From NCBI RefSeq assembly GCF_900128495.1, contig NZ_LT635801.1:1375997-1439996 (forward strand): 64,000 nt of DNA, written 5' to 3'. The first letter of the stretch is position 1, and each line of letters begins with the position of its first letter. Positions 45,516 through 53,780 of this stretch are shown here, piece after piece. The stretch is from Bacteroides ilei (GTDB taxonomy: Bacteria > Bacteroidota > Bacteroidia > Bacteroidales > Bacteroidaceae). Below the pieces are notes generated by a model, which ran no database searches, had not been told where the DNA came from, and saw only the letters and a list, made by a program, of their open reading frames with translations. The position numbers were made by a program, and so were the translations under genes.

Positions 45516-45968
45516 TTACATGAAGTCCAACAGCACGTCCTCCTGATTCTTTTTGTACTTGAAGCTGCCGTTCCCGGCGTGGAGTTTCAGGTCGAGACAC
45601 AGGTCGCCGTACATCAGCTCCAGCGAATCGTAGATCGTTGCGATGATACGGTTTACCTTGCCGTCCGCGTCTGTCCGGGCGTTCATCTTGAACATCTGTC
45701 CGAAAGCGGGATTGGAGTAGGCACAGGTGCTATGGCCGGATTTCTCCAGTCCGACCGGCACATGGTGGTAGAGCGTAATCAGTTCCATGTCGTCCTCGAA
45801 TATGTCCATGACTTCCTCCAGATCATAGGAGTCCCGTAGCGGGAACGTGAGCAGAACGTAGTCGCCGTAAAATTGCGGCTCCTCCATCGTTGCCACATTG
45901 AGAAGCTGCGGCATTTGCAGGGGCACGAACGACATGAAGTCATCCAGAAAGTGTCGTAACATAATCAT
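45516..45968 (-). CDS. Hypothetical protein, 150 aa
   Basis: 150 aa (MIMLRHFLDDFMSFVPLQMP), mixed alpha/beta, acidic middle (LEEVMDIFEDDMELIT) and a LELMYGDLCLDLKLHAGNGS segment near the end. An in-frame ATG three codons in is also possible. No family recognised; conserved position in the operon suggests an ICE function. Confidence 0.55.
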   Translation of the reverse strand: MIMLRHFLDDFMSFVPLQMPQLLNVATMEEPQFYGDYVLLTFPLRDSYDLEEVMDIFEDDMELITLYHHVPVGLEKSGHSTCAYSNPAFGQMFKMNARTDADGKVNRIIATIYDSLELMYGDLCLDLKLHAGNGSFKYKKNQEDVLLDFM

Positions 45969-45994
45969 ATATCGTTTATTTTGTGAATAGGCTT

Positions 45995-47035
45995 TTACAA
46001 TGAGGCGATGAATATTTCCATGAGCATACCGGGCAGCTCGTCCAACCGGTCGCCTTCCGACGGCAGGATTCTGCGCAGTTTCTCGAACGCGGCAGGCGTT
46101 TCTGCGGCCATACTGTAAAGGGTTTCCTTATCTTCCGGGGACAATAGCGTCATGCAGAGGCCGTCCAAGGAAGCATAAGGTTGTAGAATCATCCAGACAT
46201 AGGCTTGTGCCTGTTCGGGCGTTGTGACCTTCCCACGGCGTATGTTGTCAAGACAGGCACGCACGTTCTGAATCAGCCGACGGTCGGTACGTAAGGCCAT
46301 GTATATCGTGGCGTCCTTGTAAGTGATTTCCTTGCGTCCGGCGGCGAAAAACACCTCGGAGCAGCATTTCTCCGTGTCACGGGTGATGTCGGCCATATTC
46401 GCTTCGCCAAGCTCGTACAACCCGGACAGGAAAGCCCGAAAAGCGGCATCCTCTTTTTCGATGAATCTTTTGAGGTCTCCGTTCCCGTGTATTCCGCTGT
46501 TCAGGGTTTCGGCAAGCACGTTACGATATGCTGACAGAATTTGCTCCTTGCTACCCCGACAGGCCGGACGTTTATCCAGTTCTGCGAAAAACGGACGGAT
46601 CTCTTCGGCGGAACGGCACAATTCCACGTCCCCGGCATAAGGTGAGAAGCGTTCTTTCAAAACCAGCACTTCTTTGTAGGTGCGAGGTTTCGACATCGCC
46701 AGCCGGGAAAGTTCTGAACGGACGGAATCGTGCAGCAGAATGCACTCCTCTCGTATGTCGGAATGTGTCCGATAAGCCGTGTCCCGGTGCATGGCTGCGG
46801 TCACGGAGTCTTTCAAGGTCCGCCACTTTCCGATATAAGCGGTCAAGTCCTCAAAGGAAAGTTCTTTTTGCCCGCGTACTTCGGACAGATACTTCCGGTA
46901 CAGATTGGCTGGAGTGGACTGGGCTTCGACCAGTGATTTGCCGTTCGTACTGTCGCATGATGTGAGCGTGAAAACGGCAGTAGAAACGGCAGAAAGTCCA
47001 GCAATGGAGAGTATGATTTTTAAGTATGATTTCAT
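45995..47035 (-). CDS. Helical lipoprotein, first gene of the mobilisation-side operon
   Basis: 346 aa. Lipoprotein signal MKSYLKIILSIAGLSAVSTA then TLTSC (Cys 27). The mature protein is almost all helix, with no repeat or enzyme motif. A minus-strand promoter box lies at 47069-47076. Its Pro-poor helical make-up fits a periplasmic structural or surface-exclusion type protein, but that is only a guess. Confidence 0.6.
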   Translation of the reverse strand: MKSYLKIILSIAGLSAVSTAVFTLTSCDSTNGKSLVEAQSTPANLYRKYLSEVRGQKELSFEDLTAYIGKWRTLKDSVTAAMHRDTAYRTHSDIREECILLHDSVRSELSRLAMSKPRTYKEVLVLKERFSPYAGDVELCRSAEEIRPFFAELDKRPACRGSKEQILSAYRNVLAETLNSGIHGNGDLKRFIEKEDAAFRAFLSGLYELGEANMADITRDTEKCCSEVFFAAGRKEITYKDATIYMALRTDRRLIQNVRACLDNIRRGKVTTPEQAQAYVWMILQPYASLDGLCMTLLSPEDKETLYSMAAETPAAFEKLRRILPSEGDRLDELPGMLMEIFIASL

Positions 47036-47068
47036 ATGATTTATAGTTTGATTTTGTATTTATCACCG

Positions 47069-47076
47069 CAAATCTA
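47069..47076 (-). promoter_or_regulatory. Promoter -7 box TAGATTTG for the 47035-43687 operon
   Basis: The minus strand reads TAGATTTG, a full TAnnTTTG match 34 nt before the start at 47035; a TTGAC on the same strand lies about 18 nt further upstream. Confidence 0.6.
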
Positions 47077-47243
47077 AGTATAAATTTCAAGATGTCAACC
47101 GCCGAAATTTATTTTATAAGCTATTTTTAACATTGTACTTAATAGTTTGATTTTCAATGAAAACAAGTGAAGATAACGGGATATTCAGAGGGTTTCTCAT
47201 ACTATTTTTGCTCAAAGTATGGTTTAGTTTAAAATAAAACTCT

Positions 47244-47251
47244 TACATTTG
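47244..47251 (+). promoter_or_regulatory. Promoter -7 box TACATTTG for the 47281 gene
   Basis: TACATTTG fits TAnnTTTG; transcription would start near 47258, about 20 nt before the ATG at 47281. Divergent from the promoter at 47069. Confidence 0.6.
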
Positions 47252-47280
47252 TACTTATTATCATAGAAACGCACAGTGAT

Positions 47281-47913
47281 ATGGCAAAAGTAGGTTACAT
47301 ATTCAAGGCGGACCGTTACGACGGACTCGAGGCTGACAAAGAGTGGATGGAGAAGTACGGTTGTGTACAAGTGATAGAGGAATCGGTCGATAACGAAGCA
47401 CTGCGTCCCAAATGGAAACAGCTTGTAGCGAATCTCGAAAGAGGCGACGAAATCGTGGTGGCCAAATTCAGCAACGCTCTCCGTGGGTCGCGCGAATTGT
47501 CCGCGTTCATCGAGTTGTGCCGAATCAAGGTGGTGCGTATCATATCCATCCATGACCGGATCGACTCGCGGGGAAAACTGTTCCCCGAAACGACGGCTGC
47601 CGATGTGCTGGAGATGTTCGGGGCGCTTCCCGAAGAGGTGGCGGTATTGCGGTATTCGTCCGCGCATGTCATGAACCTGCAACAGAAAGCGAAAGTCCCG
47701 AAAAAAACGATGAAGGCGATGGATAAGGCCGACCGGGAGAATACCATCGTTGATATGTATGTCAACGGTCATTCTTTCGAGGACATCATGGCGGTAAGCG
47801 GGTACAACAGCCGGAGTTCGGTGTTCAGCGTGCTCAACAAGCATGGTGTCGAACTGAACCGGGGAAAATTCAAAGGGCCGTTGGGCAAACGTAAACCGAA
47901 AGACGGGCAATAA
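47281..47913 (+). CDS. Degenerate serine-recombinase-fold protein
   Basis: 210 aa. The fold of a resolvase catalytic domain is clear (KQLVANLERGDEIVVAKFSN, ELSAFIELCRIKVVRIISIH, then a C-terminal helix-turn-helix YVNGHSFEDIMAVSGYNSRS). The active-site loop that is R-V-S-T in active enzymes reads F-K-A-D, so the nucleophilic Ser is missing, and only one Arg of the S-R-L-S-R block remains. It is probably a DNA-binding regulator and not a recombinase. I recall close relatives in other Bacteroides conjugative elements, so the change is a family trait. Confidence 0.7.
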   Translation: MAKVGYIFKADRYDGLEADKEWMEKYGCVQVIEESVDNEALRPKWKQLVANLERGDEIVVAKFSNALRGSRELSAFIELCRIKVVRIISIHDRIDSRGKLFPETTAADVLEMFGALPEEVAVLRYSSAHVMNLQQKAKVPKKTMKAMDKADRENTIVDMYVNGHSFEDIMAVSGYNSRSSVFSVLNKHGVELNRGKFKGPLGKRKPKDGQ

Positions 47914-48024
47914 GCCTTTATTCTCGCCGGATTAAAATGAAATATTTTTTGAGAATTAGGGCTATATGCTTTCTATTCTCGCTGATTTTTAGTATCTTTA
48001 TATTAACTTTAAACATTGTAGAAT

Positions 48025-48129
48025 ATGGGAGAACTTATCGTTTTTATAGTGGTTTTCTATGTTATCGGAAAGATTCTGAAAGCTATTTTCGCTGGTTTCA
48101 GCAAGAGTGATTACCATCATGACCGGTAA
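48025..48129 (+). CDS. 34-aa membrane mini-protein
   Basis: MGELIVFIVVFYVIGKILKA followed by IFAGFSKSDYHHDR. One hydrophobic helix (residues 4-20) and a polar, His-containing tail. It is on its own after the recombinase-like gene with AT-rich promoter-like DNA ahead. Too short for any family assignment. Confidence 0.4.
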   Translation: MGELIVFIVVFYVIGKILKAIFAGFSKSDYHHDR

Positions 48130-48329
48130 ACGGTGGCCGGGGCTTGCCTGTCCTGACTGCAGGATACGGACTTGCATGCTTTTGATGTCCCTTTCCTCTT
48201 ATCGGCGGCTTTCCGCTTGTCTGCGGGAATAGAACGGTTCGTGCCGAAGGAACATCGTGAGGTAAAAGGGGGTTATCGTTTCCGTAATATTATCAGGCCG
48301 GCAATTCAGGCGACAAAGAGATATGTTAT

Positions 48330-48337
48330 TATCTTTG
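48330..48337 (+). promoter_or_regulatory. Promoter -7 box TATCTTTG of the HU gene
   Basis: TATCTTTG matches TAnnTTTG 24 nt before the HU start codon at 48362. Confidence 0.6.
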
Positions 48338-48361
48338 CGACGGATTTTATAATAAAACAGT

Positions 48362-48643
48362 ATGACAAAAGCGGATATTATTGCCCGGATCGCACAGGAT
48401 ACCGGAATAGAAAAGTCGGTAGCGACAACTGTAGTAGAGGCATTCATGGAGAGTGTCAGGGAGTCGATGATCGCCGGGAACGAGGTGTTCCTGCGAGGGT
48501 TCGGAAGTTTCATCCTCAAACAGAAGGCGGAGAAAAAGGCTCGTAACTTTTCAAAGAACACGACTATCGTGATCCCGGCTCACCATGTTCCTGCGTTCAA
48601 GCCCGCAAAGACATTCTTGGATGCGGTAAAAGAGGGAAAATAA
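48362..48643 (+). CDS. HU/IHF-family DNA-binding protein
   Basis: 93 aa. Complete HU fold: MTKADIIARIAQDTGIEKSV, VFLRGFGSFILKQKAEKKAR (the GFGSF turn) and a DNA-clasping arm with NTTIVIPAHHVPAFKPAK. Bends DNA and probably assists recombination, transfer or chromatin of the ICE. A perfect terminator follows at 48783. Confidence 0.92.
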   Translation: MTKADIIARIAQDTGIEKSVATTVVEAFMESVRESMIAGNEVFLRGFGSFILKQKAEKKARNFSKNTTIVIPAHHVPAFKPAKTFLDAVKEGK

Positions 48644-48782
48644 AGAAAGTATAAACGGTTTTCTTCATAAGTGTGTCGGGAGACCGCTGTGCAATGGTTA
48701 CACAGGATAACAGGACGCCGCGACTGTCTTTTGTGGACGGTTGCGGTATTTATTTTGCCGTATGTTATAAAAAAGGAGCTGG

Positions 48783-48817
48783 CACAAAGAGCCGGCTTTC
48801 ATCGGCGGCTCTTTGTG
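48783..48817. terminator. Bidirectional terminator
   Basis: CACAAAGAGCCG 48783-48794 pairs perfectly with CGGCTCTTTGTG 48806-48817, between the HU gene (+) and the 48827 gene (-). Confidence 0.8.
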
Positions 48818-48826
48818 TTTCCTTGC

Positions 48827-49141
48827 TTAATCCGTCACCTCGTAATAATAACTTAACTCGTCATCTTTCAGGTTCTCTACCGCATATTGACCTGCCTGCT
48901 CCCAAAGGGTGTTGTAAAGTGTCGCAAATTCCGGTTTCGTTTCATAATACTGCCAGATTTTATGATTGAGTACCAATATCAGTTCTGTGAGGTATTTATA
49001 GTTATCTTTCCATCCCTCGAAAGCACGTTTGAAAGTGTCTTTTATAGCTGACAGACCGAATCGGTCCGCTATTGAGAAGTCCTCCCAAAAAGTTGTCTGT
49101 AACTCGTAACCGTTTTCTCGCATAAATTCTCTAAATGTCAT
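48827..49141 (-). CDS. Hypothetical small protein, 104 aa
   Basis: Acidic, aromatic and helical (MTFREFMRENGYELQTTFWE, AIKDTFKRAFEGWKDNYKYL, ENLKDDELSYYYEVTD). Single-gene unit with element D upstream and a terminator after it. It has the look of the small anonymous proteins common in Bacteroides ICE leading-type regions. Function unknown. Confidence 0.6.
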   Translation of the reverse strand: MTFREFMRENGYELQTTFWEDFSIADRFGLSAIKDTFKRAFEGWKDNYKYLTELILVLNHKIWQYYETKPEFATLYNTLWEQAGQYAVENLKDDELSYYYEVTD

Positions 49142-49199
49142 ACGCTTTAAATTTTAAGTTTGAACTGTTTTTTGTTTTTCCCTTTGGTACAATCCCGTA

Positions 49200-49380
49200 C
49201 CGAAAGGCTGATTATTTTTCTGCCCACGGGATTGGCGGCAAGTGCGGGCAAGGAGGCAACGGTAAATACGCTCTCCAACGAAGGCGGAGAGGAAGATTTT
49301 CCGGCTGCAAGCGCCAGCGGTCCTTGTCGGGACTGGTAGCCGACAATCGAACTTTGCAGAAACAATAACCGGGCTTTCGG
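49200..49380 (-). promoter_or_regulatory. Element D: long imperfect hairpin (candidate ssDNA promoter, degenerate -7)
   Basis: CCGAAAG 49200-49206 pairs with CTTTCGG 49374-49380; TTATT and TTTCTGC pair with AATAA and GCAGAAA; GATTG and CGGC pair with CAATC and GCCG. The motif GAACTTTG (49349-49356) sits opposite unpaired CCACGGG. Its first base differs from TAnnTTTG, so this copy may be weaker. Confidence 0.6.
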
Positions 49381-49613
49381 CATGGAGTGTGTCTGGGAAA
49401 CGGCTGTAAAGAGTAAAACGGAGAGGCTAAGGTGTTATAAGAGGATTGCTTTCCGGCTGGATAGCCGGAGTACAAGGGGGGGGGACGGACCGCACTTCGA
49501 TAAAAGGGAAAAGGTTATGAAGATATAAAGGGGTAATTCCGGCAAAAGGATTCAGGACACATCTATTGCCAATGTATCCCGAACCCGTACCGGTCATTAT
49601 CTGTACCGAATGT

Positions 49614-50303
49614 TTAGGAAACCCATTTGTAACCTTCGTCCGTCAGTTCAAAATATTCGTCCATTCCCGGTTTCACAAAAAACATGATTTCAAAGGCTTC
49701 GTTGCTTCCACCTTCGGGTATCGTCATGTCGATTTCTCCATTGCGGGCTGTTCCTCTTCCCGTATTGAAACCTAAGTCTTCGTCTGCATAGGCGTAATGA
49801 AATTCCACATCCGGAAATATTTCGGAAAGTTTTTGGATAAGCTGTGGCACGCCGTTCCATGCCGTATCGAACCAAAGTATGTTCGGCTCTTCAAAACTCT
49901 GGTTATAGGCATTCCATTTTGTACCCCATGTGGCGATAGACCACTCAAACCAAGTGGGATAACCGTACTTTTTCCGGTTTTCCAGATACGTTTCTCCAAG
50001 TTGCAGCGCTTCTTGTCTGTCTTTTTCCGCCAATCCTCTCATCCATTGAACGGCTCTCAAATCGTCATCGTCCAATAAAAAATAGAATGGCTGCCGCTGC
50101 ATTGCTTCGAGACATCTCATACCGAAATCTCCACTACTGTTTTTTTCTATCAACAGTTCTTCGGGCATAGGAATGATGTTGTTGAAGTCGATGTAACAAG
50201 GCGTATTGTCATCATCGGTTTTACCTTTTAAGAAATTCATTACTTTTTGTACTGTTTCCCGGTCTGCGTTTATTTCTAAACGGTTTGTCACATGATTAGG
50301 CAT
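49614..50303 (-). CDS. YubB/DUF1281-like ferredoxin-fold protein
   Basis: 229 aa starting MPNHVTNRLEINADRETVQK, the characteristic N-terminus of the DUF1281/YubB group; the motif EWSIATWGTKWNAYNQ and VEFHYAYADEDLGFNTG match the usual C-terminal half. Paralogue of 28251-28832. YubB proteins occur in F-plasmid leading regions; their biochemical role is unknown. Element E lies upstream. Confidence 0.8.
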   Translation of the reverse strand: MPNHVTNRLEINADRETVQKVMNFLKGKTDDDNTPCYIDFNNIIPMPEELLIEKNSSGDFGMRCLEAMQRQPFYFLLDDDDLRAVQWMRGLAEKDRQEALQLGETYLENRKKYGYPTWFEWSIATWGTKWNAYNQSFEEPNILWFDTAWNGVPQLIQKLSEIFPDVEFHYAYADEDLGFNTGRGTARNGEIDMTIPEGGSNEAFEIMFFVKPGMDEYFELTDEGYKWVS

Positions 50304-50351
50304 AATCTTAGTTTTTTGAAATTGTTAATACTTATTTCCCCTCTTGTCGGC

Positions 50352-50547
50352 TCTTTCTTCCTGAACCGCTTTTGGGTTTTACGGATGCGGTACATGGCTG
50401 TCGGGAAAACTTCATACGGTGGCTTTTCTTGCCAAATTACTCTTACCCCTGTAAGGAAGAATTTTGCAAGAAATGCACTTCAAGCCACCGGATCAAGTGC
50501 GACGGCCTACCTTTGCATCTGGTAAAACCAAACCGGTGATGGAAAGA
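50352..50547 (-). promoter_or_regulatory. Element E: long imperfect hairpin with embedded promoter motif (candidate ssDNA promoter)
   Basis: GGTTTTAC pairs with GGTAAAACC; GATGC with GCATC; GGC and GTCG with CGAC and GCC; CGGTGGCTT with AAGCCACCG; TTCTTGC with GCAAGAA. TACCTTTG is at 50508-50515 and lies opposite unpaired GGTACAT. Faces right; the gene (49614) reads left. Confidence 0.7.
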
Positions 50548-50677
50548 AGAAAAGACGGGAGATATGCGAAAGACCGGGGTCGGTATAAAGGGTGGATATT
50601 GCTCCGTGAGTGATTATAAAAAAGGAATAGGGCTGATTATAAAAGGTGACGGTTCTGCGTTCGGCCATTCGATAAAG

Positions 50678-50713
50678 GATACCGCAACCACCTCTGGCGG
50701 GTGCATTGCGGTA
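50678..50713 (-). terminator. Terminator-like hairpin after the 50729 gene
   Basis: ATACCGCAA 50678-50686 pairs perfectly with TTGCGGTAT 50705-50713, extended by CCACC/GGGTG. It lies 16 nt past the stop of the minus-strand gene. Confidence 0.6.
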
Positions 50714-50728
50714 TTTGTGGACAGCATT

Positions 50729-51256
50729 TTATGCTGCTTTGTCCGGCTTGCGCTGCCTTGTTTTCCAGCCGTACACGGCGGCTACATACGGATAGAGGGA
50801 ACGTGTTCTCCGGCGGAAACCTTCTTCGTCGATTTCACGGTTGTAAATCTTATCGGCGATACGTTCCGCTTCGTCACGGTCTTTGGCGATACGATATAAG
50901 GCGTAGTTCGTACCGTCATGATGGCCCATCCGTCCGCGAATGTTGTAGCCGTCGCCGTACCATTCTGCATCGTCGCACTGGGATTTCAAAATATCGGCAA
51001 TGGTGCTGCCCAATATTTGATAGCCTTGTCTCCGGCCTTTCCATAATCCCAAGTTGCCGAACACGACAATAATGCCGTCCACTTCTTTATTTAGGTTGCT
51101 CCGTTCATCATCCAACCAGCGATATACTTCTTCAGCCCATTCTTCGTCGCTGACCTCGTAACTGTCATCGTCCAATATTTCCCTCTGGGAATTTTGATAG
51201 TATTCTTTTGCCTTTTCGTCCAACAGGTCATAGCTTGACCAAATTATCTGTTTCAT
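50729..51256 (-). CDS. Hypothetical protein, 175 aa
   Basis: MKQIIWSSYDLLDEKAKEYY start, acidic first half (DDDSYEVSDEEWAEEVYRWL), then GIIVVFGNLGLWKGRRQGYQ and YGDGYNIRGRMGHHDGTNYA, a pattern I recall from Bacteroides ICE proteins without known function. Ends basic. Preceded by element F and followed by a hairpin, so it is a one-gene unit. Confidence 0.6.
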   Translation of the reverse strand: MKQIIWSSYDLLDEKAKEYYQNSQREILDDDSYEVSDEEWAEEVYRWLDDERSNLNKEVDGIIVVFGNLGLWKGRRQGYQILGSTIADILKSQCDDAEWYGDGYNIRGRMGHHDGTNYALYRIAKDRDEAERIADKIYNREIDEEGFRRRTRSLYPYVAAVYGWKTRQRKPDKAA

Positions 51257-51314
51257 ACGCTTTGAATTTTAAGTTTGACTTTCATTTTTTATCCCTGCCT
51301 TCGGAGGGTTTCCC

Positions 51315-51531
51315 TCGTCCGGCGGAATTTGATTTTACGTGCGGACCACAAGGCGGACAGAAGGGAAATAAGGCAAGGAGGAAGCGGATAGTCCCGTGGA
51401 CGGTTTCATTTGTGTTGAACAAGTATTGACGAGCTTGCGAGTTGATGGTTGTTAACCACAAATGAATCCGCGCCTTGCCGATTCCCGACCGCCTTAACTT
51501 TGCACGGGAAAATCAATGGACGACGGCGGAC
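51315..51531 (-). promoter_or_regulatory. Element F: long imperfect hairpin with embedded promoter motif (candidate ssDNA promoter)
   Basis: GTCCG pairs with CGGAC; TTGATTTT with AAAATCAA; CGTGC with GCACG; AAGGCGG with CCGCCTT; AAGGCAAGG with CCTTG; CATTTGTG with CACAAATG. TAACTTTG at 51495-51502 lies opposite unpaired GGACCAC. A TTG 17 nt upstream of its TA gives a -33-like half. Confidence 0.7.
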
Positions 51532-51595
51532 TCTTCGTGTGGAGTATGAAGGAGTATAAAAGTGGGGACGTTCCGGAACGGTAACGAGCAAAACA

Positions 51596-51617
51596 AAAGC
51601 GGCTTCCAAGCCGCTTT
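51596..51617 (-). terminator. Terminator of the ssb gene
   Basis: AAAGCGGCTT 51596-51605 and AAGCCGCTTT 51608-51617 form a perfect 10-bp stem; on the minus strand it is followed by a T-rich stretch (plus A-rich 51588-51598). It lies 18 nt after the ssb stop. Confidence 0.65.
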
Positions 51618-51635
51618 GTCCGGATAAGGCAGAGG

Positions 51636-52016
51636 TTATTTCTTGCCTTTTCCCGGTTTCTTTTCCGGCTCGGCGGGAGTTTCCTCCTTTTCGACGGCCG
51701 GATAGAACTTGGTGGTGACCATCACGATACGGCTGTGCTTTACGCCGTCCTTGTCGGACCACTCTTCGGGTTTGAAATAGCCCTCCACGGTCAGGAGCGT
51801 ACCTTTGGTCAGTTGGTCGAACGAACCGGCATTCTCTTTTTTGCGCCATGCTTCCATGCTCATTAGAGCTGATATGCGGCTGGTTTCATCGCCGTTCTTC
51901 TCCTGACGGCTGATTGCCAATGGGAAACGTGCTACACTGGTGTTGGTGAACTGGCGGATTTCAGCGTCCTTTGCTACGAATCCGGTTACTACGAAACTGT
52001 TCTCGATCTTTTTCAT
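51636..52016 (-). CDS. ssb: Single-stranded DNA-binding protein
   Basis: 126 aa. SSB OB-fold: MKKIENSFVVTGFVAKDAEI, TSVARFPLAISRQE, AWRKKENAGSF, KGTLLTVEGYFKPEEWSDKD, then a Lys/Glu/Pro tail ending PGKGKK (no classical acidic tip). Plasmid and ICE SSBs are classic leading-region products that coat the entering strand. It lies alone under element G. Confidence 0.88.
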   Translation of the reverse strand: MKKIENSFVVTGFVAKDAEIRQFTNTSVARFPLAISRQEKNGDETSRISALMSMEAWRKKENAGSFDQLTKGTLLTVEGYFKPEEWSDKDGVKHSRIVMVTTKFYPAVEKEETPAEPEKKPGKGKK

Positions 52017-52043
52017 TGCGATTGTTTTTTGAAGTTAATAAAT

Positions 52044-52228
52044 CATTTTTACGGTGCGGAAAAAGTAGGTGCAGTCAAGGGGATGCACCAAGGATAGCGC
52101 ATAAATACTCTTTATTTTGGAGCGCAGCCCCAAACCGAAGGCCCGATAAAGGAAGATTTATGCGGTACGCCATTGGTCAAGGCCGCATGGCCGTTCCCGT
52201 CTGCATACTAACTTTGCAACGGAATAAT
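52044..52228 (-). promoter_or_regulatory. Element G: imperfect hairpin with embedded promoter motif upstream of ssb (candidate ssDNA promoter)
   Basis: CATT and TT in the left arm pair with AATG and AA at the right end; TGC with GCA; TGCAG with CTGCA. TAACTTTG (52209-52216) lies opposite unpaired GGAAAAAG. Pairing is weaker than in B, C, H and I. The motif faces right, ssb reads left. Confidence 0.55.
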
Positions 52229-52709
52229 GATGATGACTTCGATAGAAAACGGTCGCGAAAAAGACGAGGCAAGACAGATCGTGGCGGATTTTGGTTCGAA
52301 AGGACTTGTCCGCCTGACAACACAAGGGACGGCTTATTCCGGCATGAAGCCGGGAAGAATACCAGGGATAGGAAACATGCCGTTCACTGGCAAGATGGAA
52401 ACGGCACAAGCGGGTATGCCGTCCGACCAACCCATAGGGCTGCTTTTGCGGTGGATTTCAACGGATGGAGAGCCGACAATCGGCGTGTACGGTGTATCAG
52501 TGTGGGGCTGTCCTGCCTGTTCCCGGTCGAAGGAATGGAGAAACGGCAAAGGGAAAAAGGCAGGACGCTGCCTTGTGTGTAAAGCGGCGAGGTAGCGTTC
52601 GTGCGAGTGAACGTTCGATATAAAAGGATATGGCGTAGCCAGAAGGTATAAAGGGGTATTTCCGAAGGAAACGGTATGAGCGTATGTTCGAAAATAAAAG
52701 AGGGTATCG
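52229..52709. other. Intergenic stretch, no supported gene
   Basis: A plus-strand ORF at 52227-52595 has no start context or domain and runs out of element G; I do not accept it as a gene. GCGTTCG and CGAACG-type short repeats near 52595-52620 are the only structure I see. Confidence 0.4.
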
Positions 52710-52767
52710 CACCGGCATATCTGTCTTAGCCGGTGTAAACGGGCTGAAACTGATACTACAGCCCGTT
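52710..52767 (-). terminator. Two adjacent hairpins after the 52775 gene
   Basis: CACCGGC 52710-52716 with GCCGGTG 52729-52735, and AACGGGCT 52738-52745 with AGCCCGTT 52760-52767. A near-identical ACGGGCTG/CAGCCCGT hairpin lies at 53714-53747 after the next operon. Confidence 0.55.
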
Positions 52768-52774
52768 ACTGTAT

Positions 52775-52980
52775 TTACCTTTTTTCTGTTTCGGTCTGTA
52801 ATTCTACCGGCTCGTCATCCCATGTCAGTTCTTTGCCGAGAAGTTTGTAAACAGTCCCTTTGGGGAGTTCTATCTCGATTGGTATGTTGTACACTTCTTC
52901 CAAATACTCCCAATGCCCACAACGGGCTTTTCGGGCATAATCCATTCTGTTCCGTCTTTATTTACTGCCAACCATGCCAT
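52775..52980 (-). pseudogene. Small ICE protein gene with a single frameshift
   Basis: ATG 52980 gives MAWLAVNKDGTEWI, and the homologous continuation lies in the next frame: ARKARCGHWEYLEEVYNIPI, then ELPKGTVYKLLGKELTWDDE and PVELQTETEKR to TAA 52775-52777. The break is near 52938 and fits loss of one T. Relatives I remember from Bacteroides ICEs are unbroken. It follows the LPD11-like gene, so it is the second gene of the element-H operon. Confidence 0.6.
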
Positions 52981-53016
52981 AATATTACATTTTTAATCTG
53001 TTTCTTTGTGATAATT

Positions 53017-53304
53017 TTATTCTTCTTGTGTTATCATTCTCTTGCTGTATTCCAAAATTTTATCCATCGTAAGCCACTCCGGTTTTTCGTCCTCTTTGAA
53101 ACTATCATGCAGTTTTATCATAAACTCAATTTGCAATTTTTCGTCACCAGCCCATAAGGATTTGGGGTGTCTGTTACCGTAATTAAGGTAATACTCACAA
53201 TCTGACTGTAAGCGTCCTAATAACTGGTATCTGAAAACTGAATCTCTGTGTATTACTTCGTCTACCGTTACTCTTCCATTTGAATTTGTTACATCGTTTG
53301 CCAT
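53017..53304 (-). CDS. LPD11-like domain protein
   Basis: 95 aa. YQLLGRLQSDCEYYLNYGN followed by HPKSLWAGDEKLQIEFMIKL and PEWLTMDKILEYSKRM matches the LPD11 domain, a module found in large polyvalent proteins of conjugative elements and phages. It stands alone here. LPD domains are associated with DNA entering a new cell, which fits its place under element H. Function unproven. Confidence 0.75.
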   Translation of the reverse strand: MANDVTNSNGRVTVDEVIHRDSVFRYQLLGRLQSDCEYYLNYGNRHPKSLWAGDEKLQIEFMIKLHDSFKEDEKPEWLTMDKILEYSKRMITQEE

Positions 53305-53354
53305 AATCTATAAAATTTTAAGTTTTCTTTTTTTCCCTCTTGTAGCACCAACTA

Positions 53355-53544
53355 CTTTCGGGCCTGATTTAATTATGTCGCCTCGAAAGGTGTCATGGCT
53401 CTTTATGCAAGGTTTTACGATTAAATACTACCCGTGCGAAGCGGAGGGTGGAGATTTTGTCGTGAACCGTCAGGCTTGACCTTGCATACAAGAAAGACAT
53501 GACAAGTACCTTTGCGACACAATTCATATCAGGCAGCCCGAAAG
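53355..53544 (-). promoter_or_regulatory. Element H: nested inverted repeat with embedded promoter motif (candidate ssDNA promoter)
   Basis: CTTTCGGG 53355-53362 pairs with CCCGAAAG 53537-53544; CCTGAT with ATCAGG; GTCGC 53377-53381 with GCGAC 53514-53518; AAAGGT with ACCTTT; GTCATG with CATGAC; ATGCAAGG with CCTTGCAT; then CTACCC with GGGTGG. TACCTTTG is at 53507-53514. Almost identical to element I over about 230 bp (53320-53550 and 55200-55430), a direct repeat that could recombine. Confidence 0.8.
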
Positions 53545-53713
53545 CGATGTGCGAATACAGGGAAGAGAAGGTCTCTTGCAAAAGGTCCGATAGTTTATAT
53601 AAAAGGGTTGCAGCGAAAAGAAAAATATAAATGGATATTCCAGGCTGTATAAGAATTTTGATTGTGAGGATAAAAAAAGGTATTGAGCCAGCATGTTTAT
53701 CGTGAGAAAAGAA

Positions 53714-53747
53714 ACGGGCTGCAACTGGCAGTTCCAGTTCAGCCCGT
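53714..53747 (-). terminator. Terminator-like hairpin after the 53781-55186 operon
   Basis: ACGGGCTG 53714-53721 pairs with CAGCCCGT 53740-53747, with AACTGG/CCAGTT extending inward. It lies 33 nt beyond the last stop of the minus-strand operon. Confidence 0.6.
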
Positions 53748-53780
53748 AAAAGTACATCGGAGGTCTCTTGCCTGTTCCCG

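Noticed and set aside
52227-52595. 122-codon plus-strand ORF
   Set aside because: Starts inside element G, no family, composition unlike neighbours.
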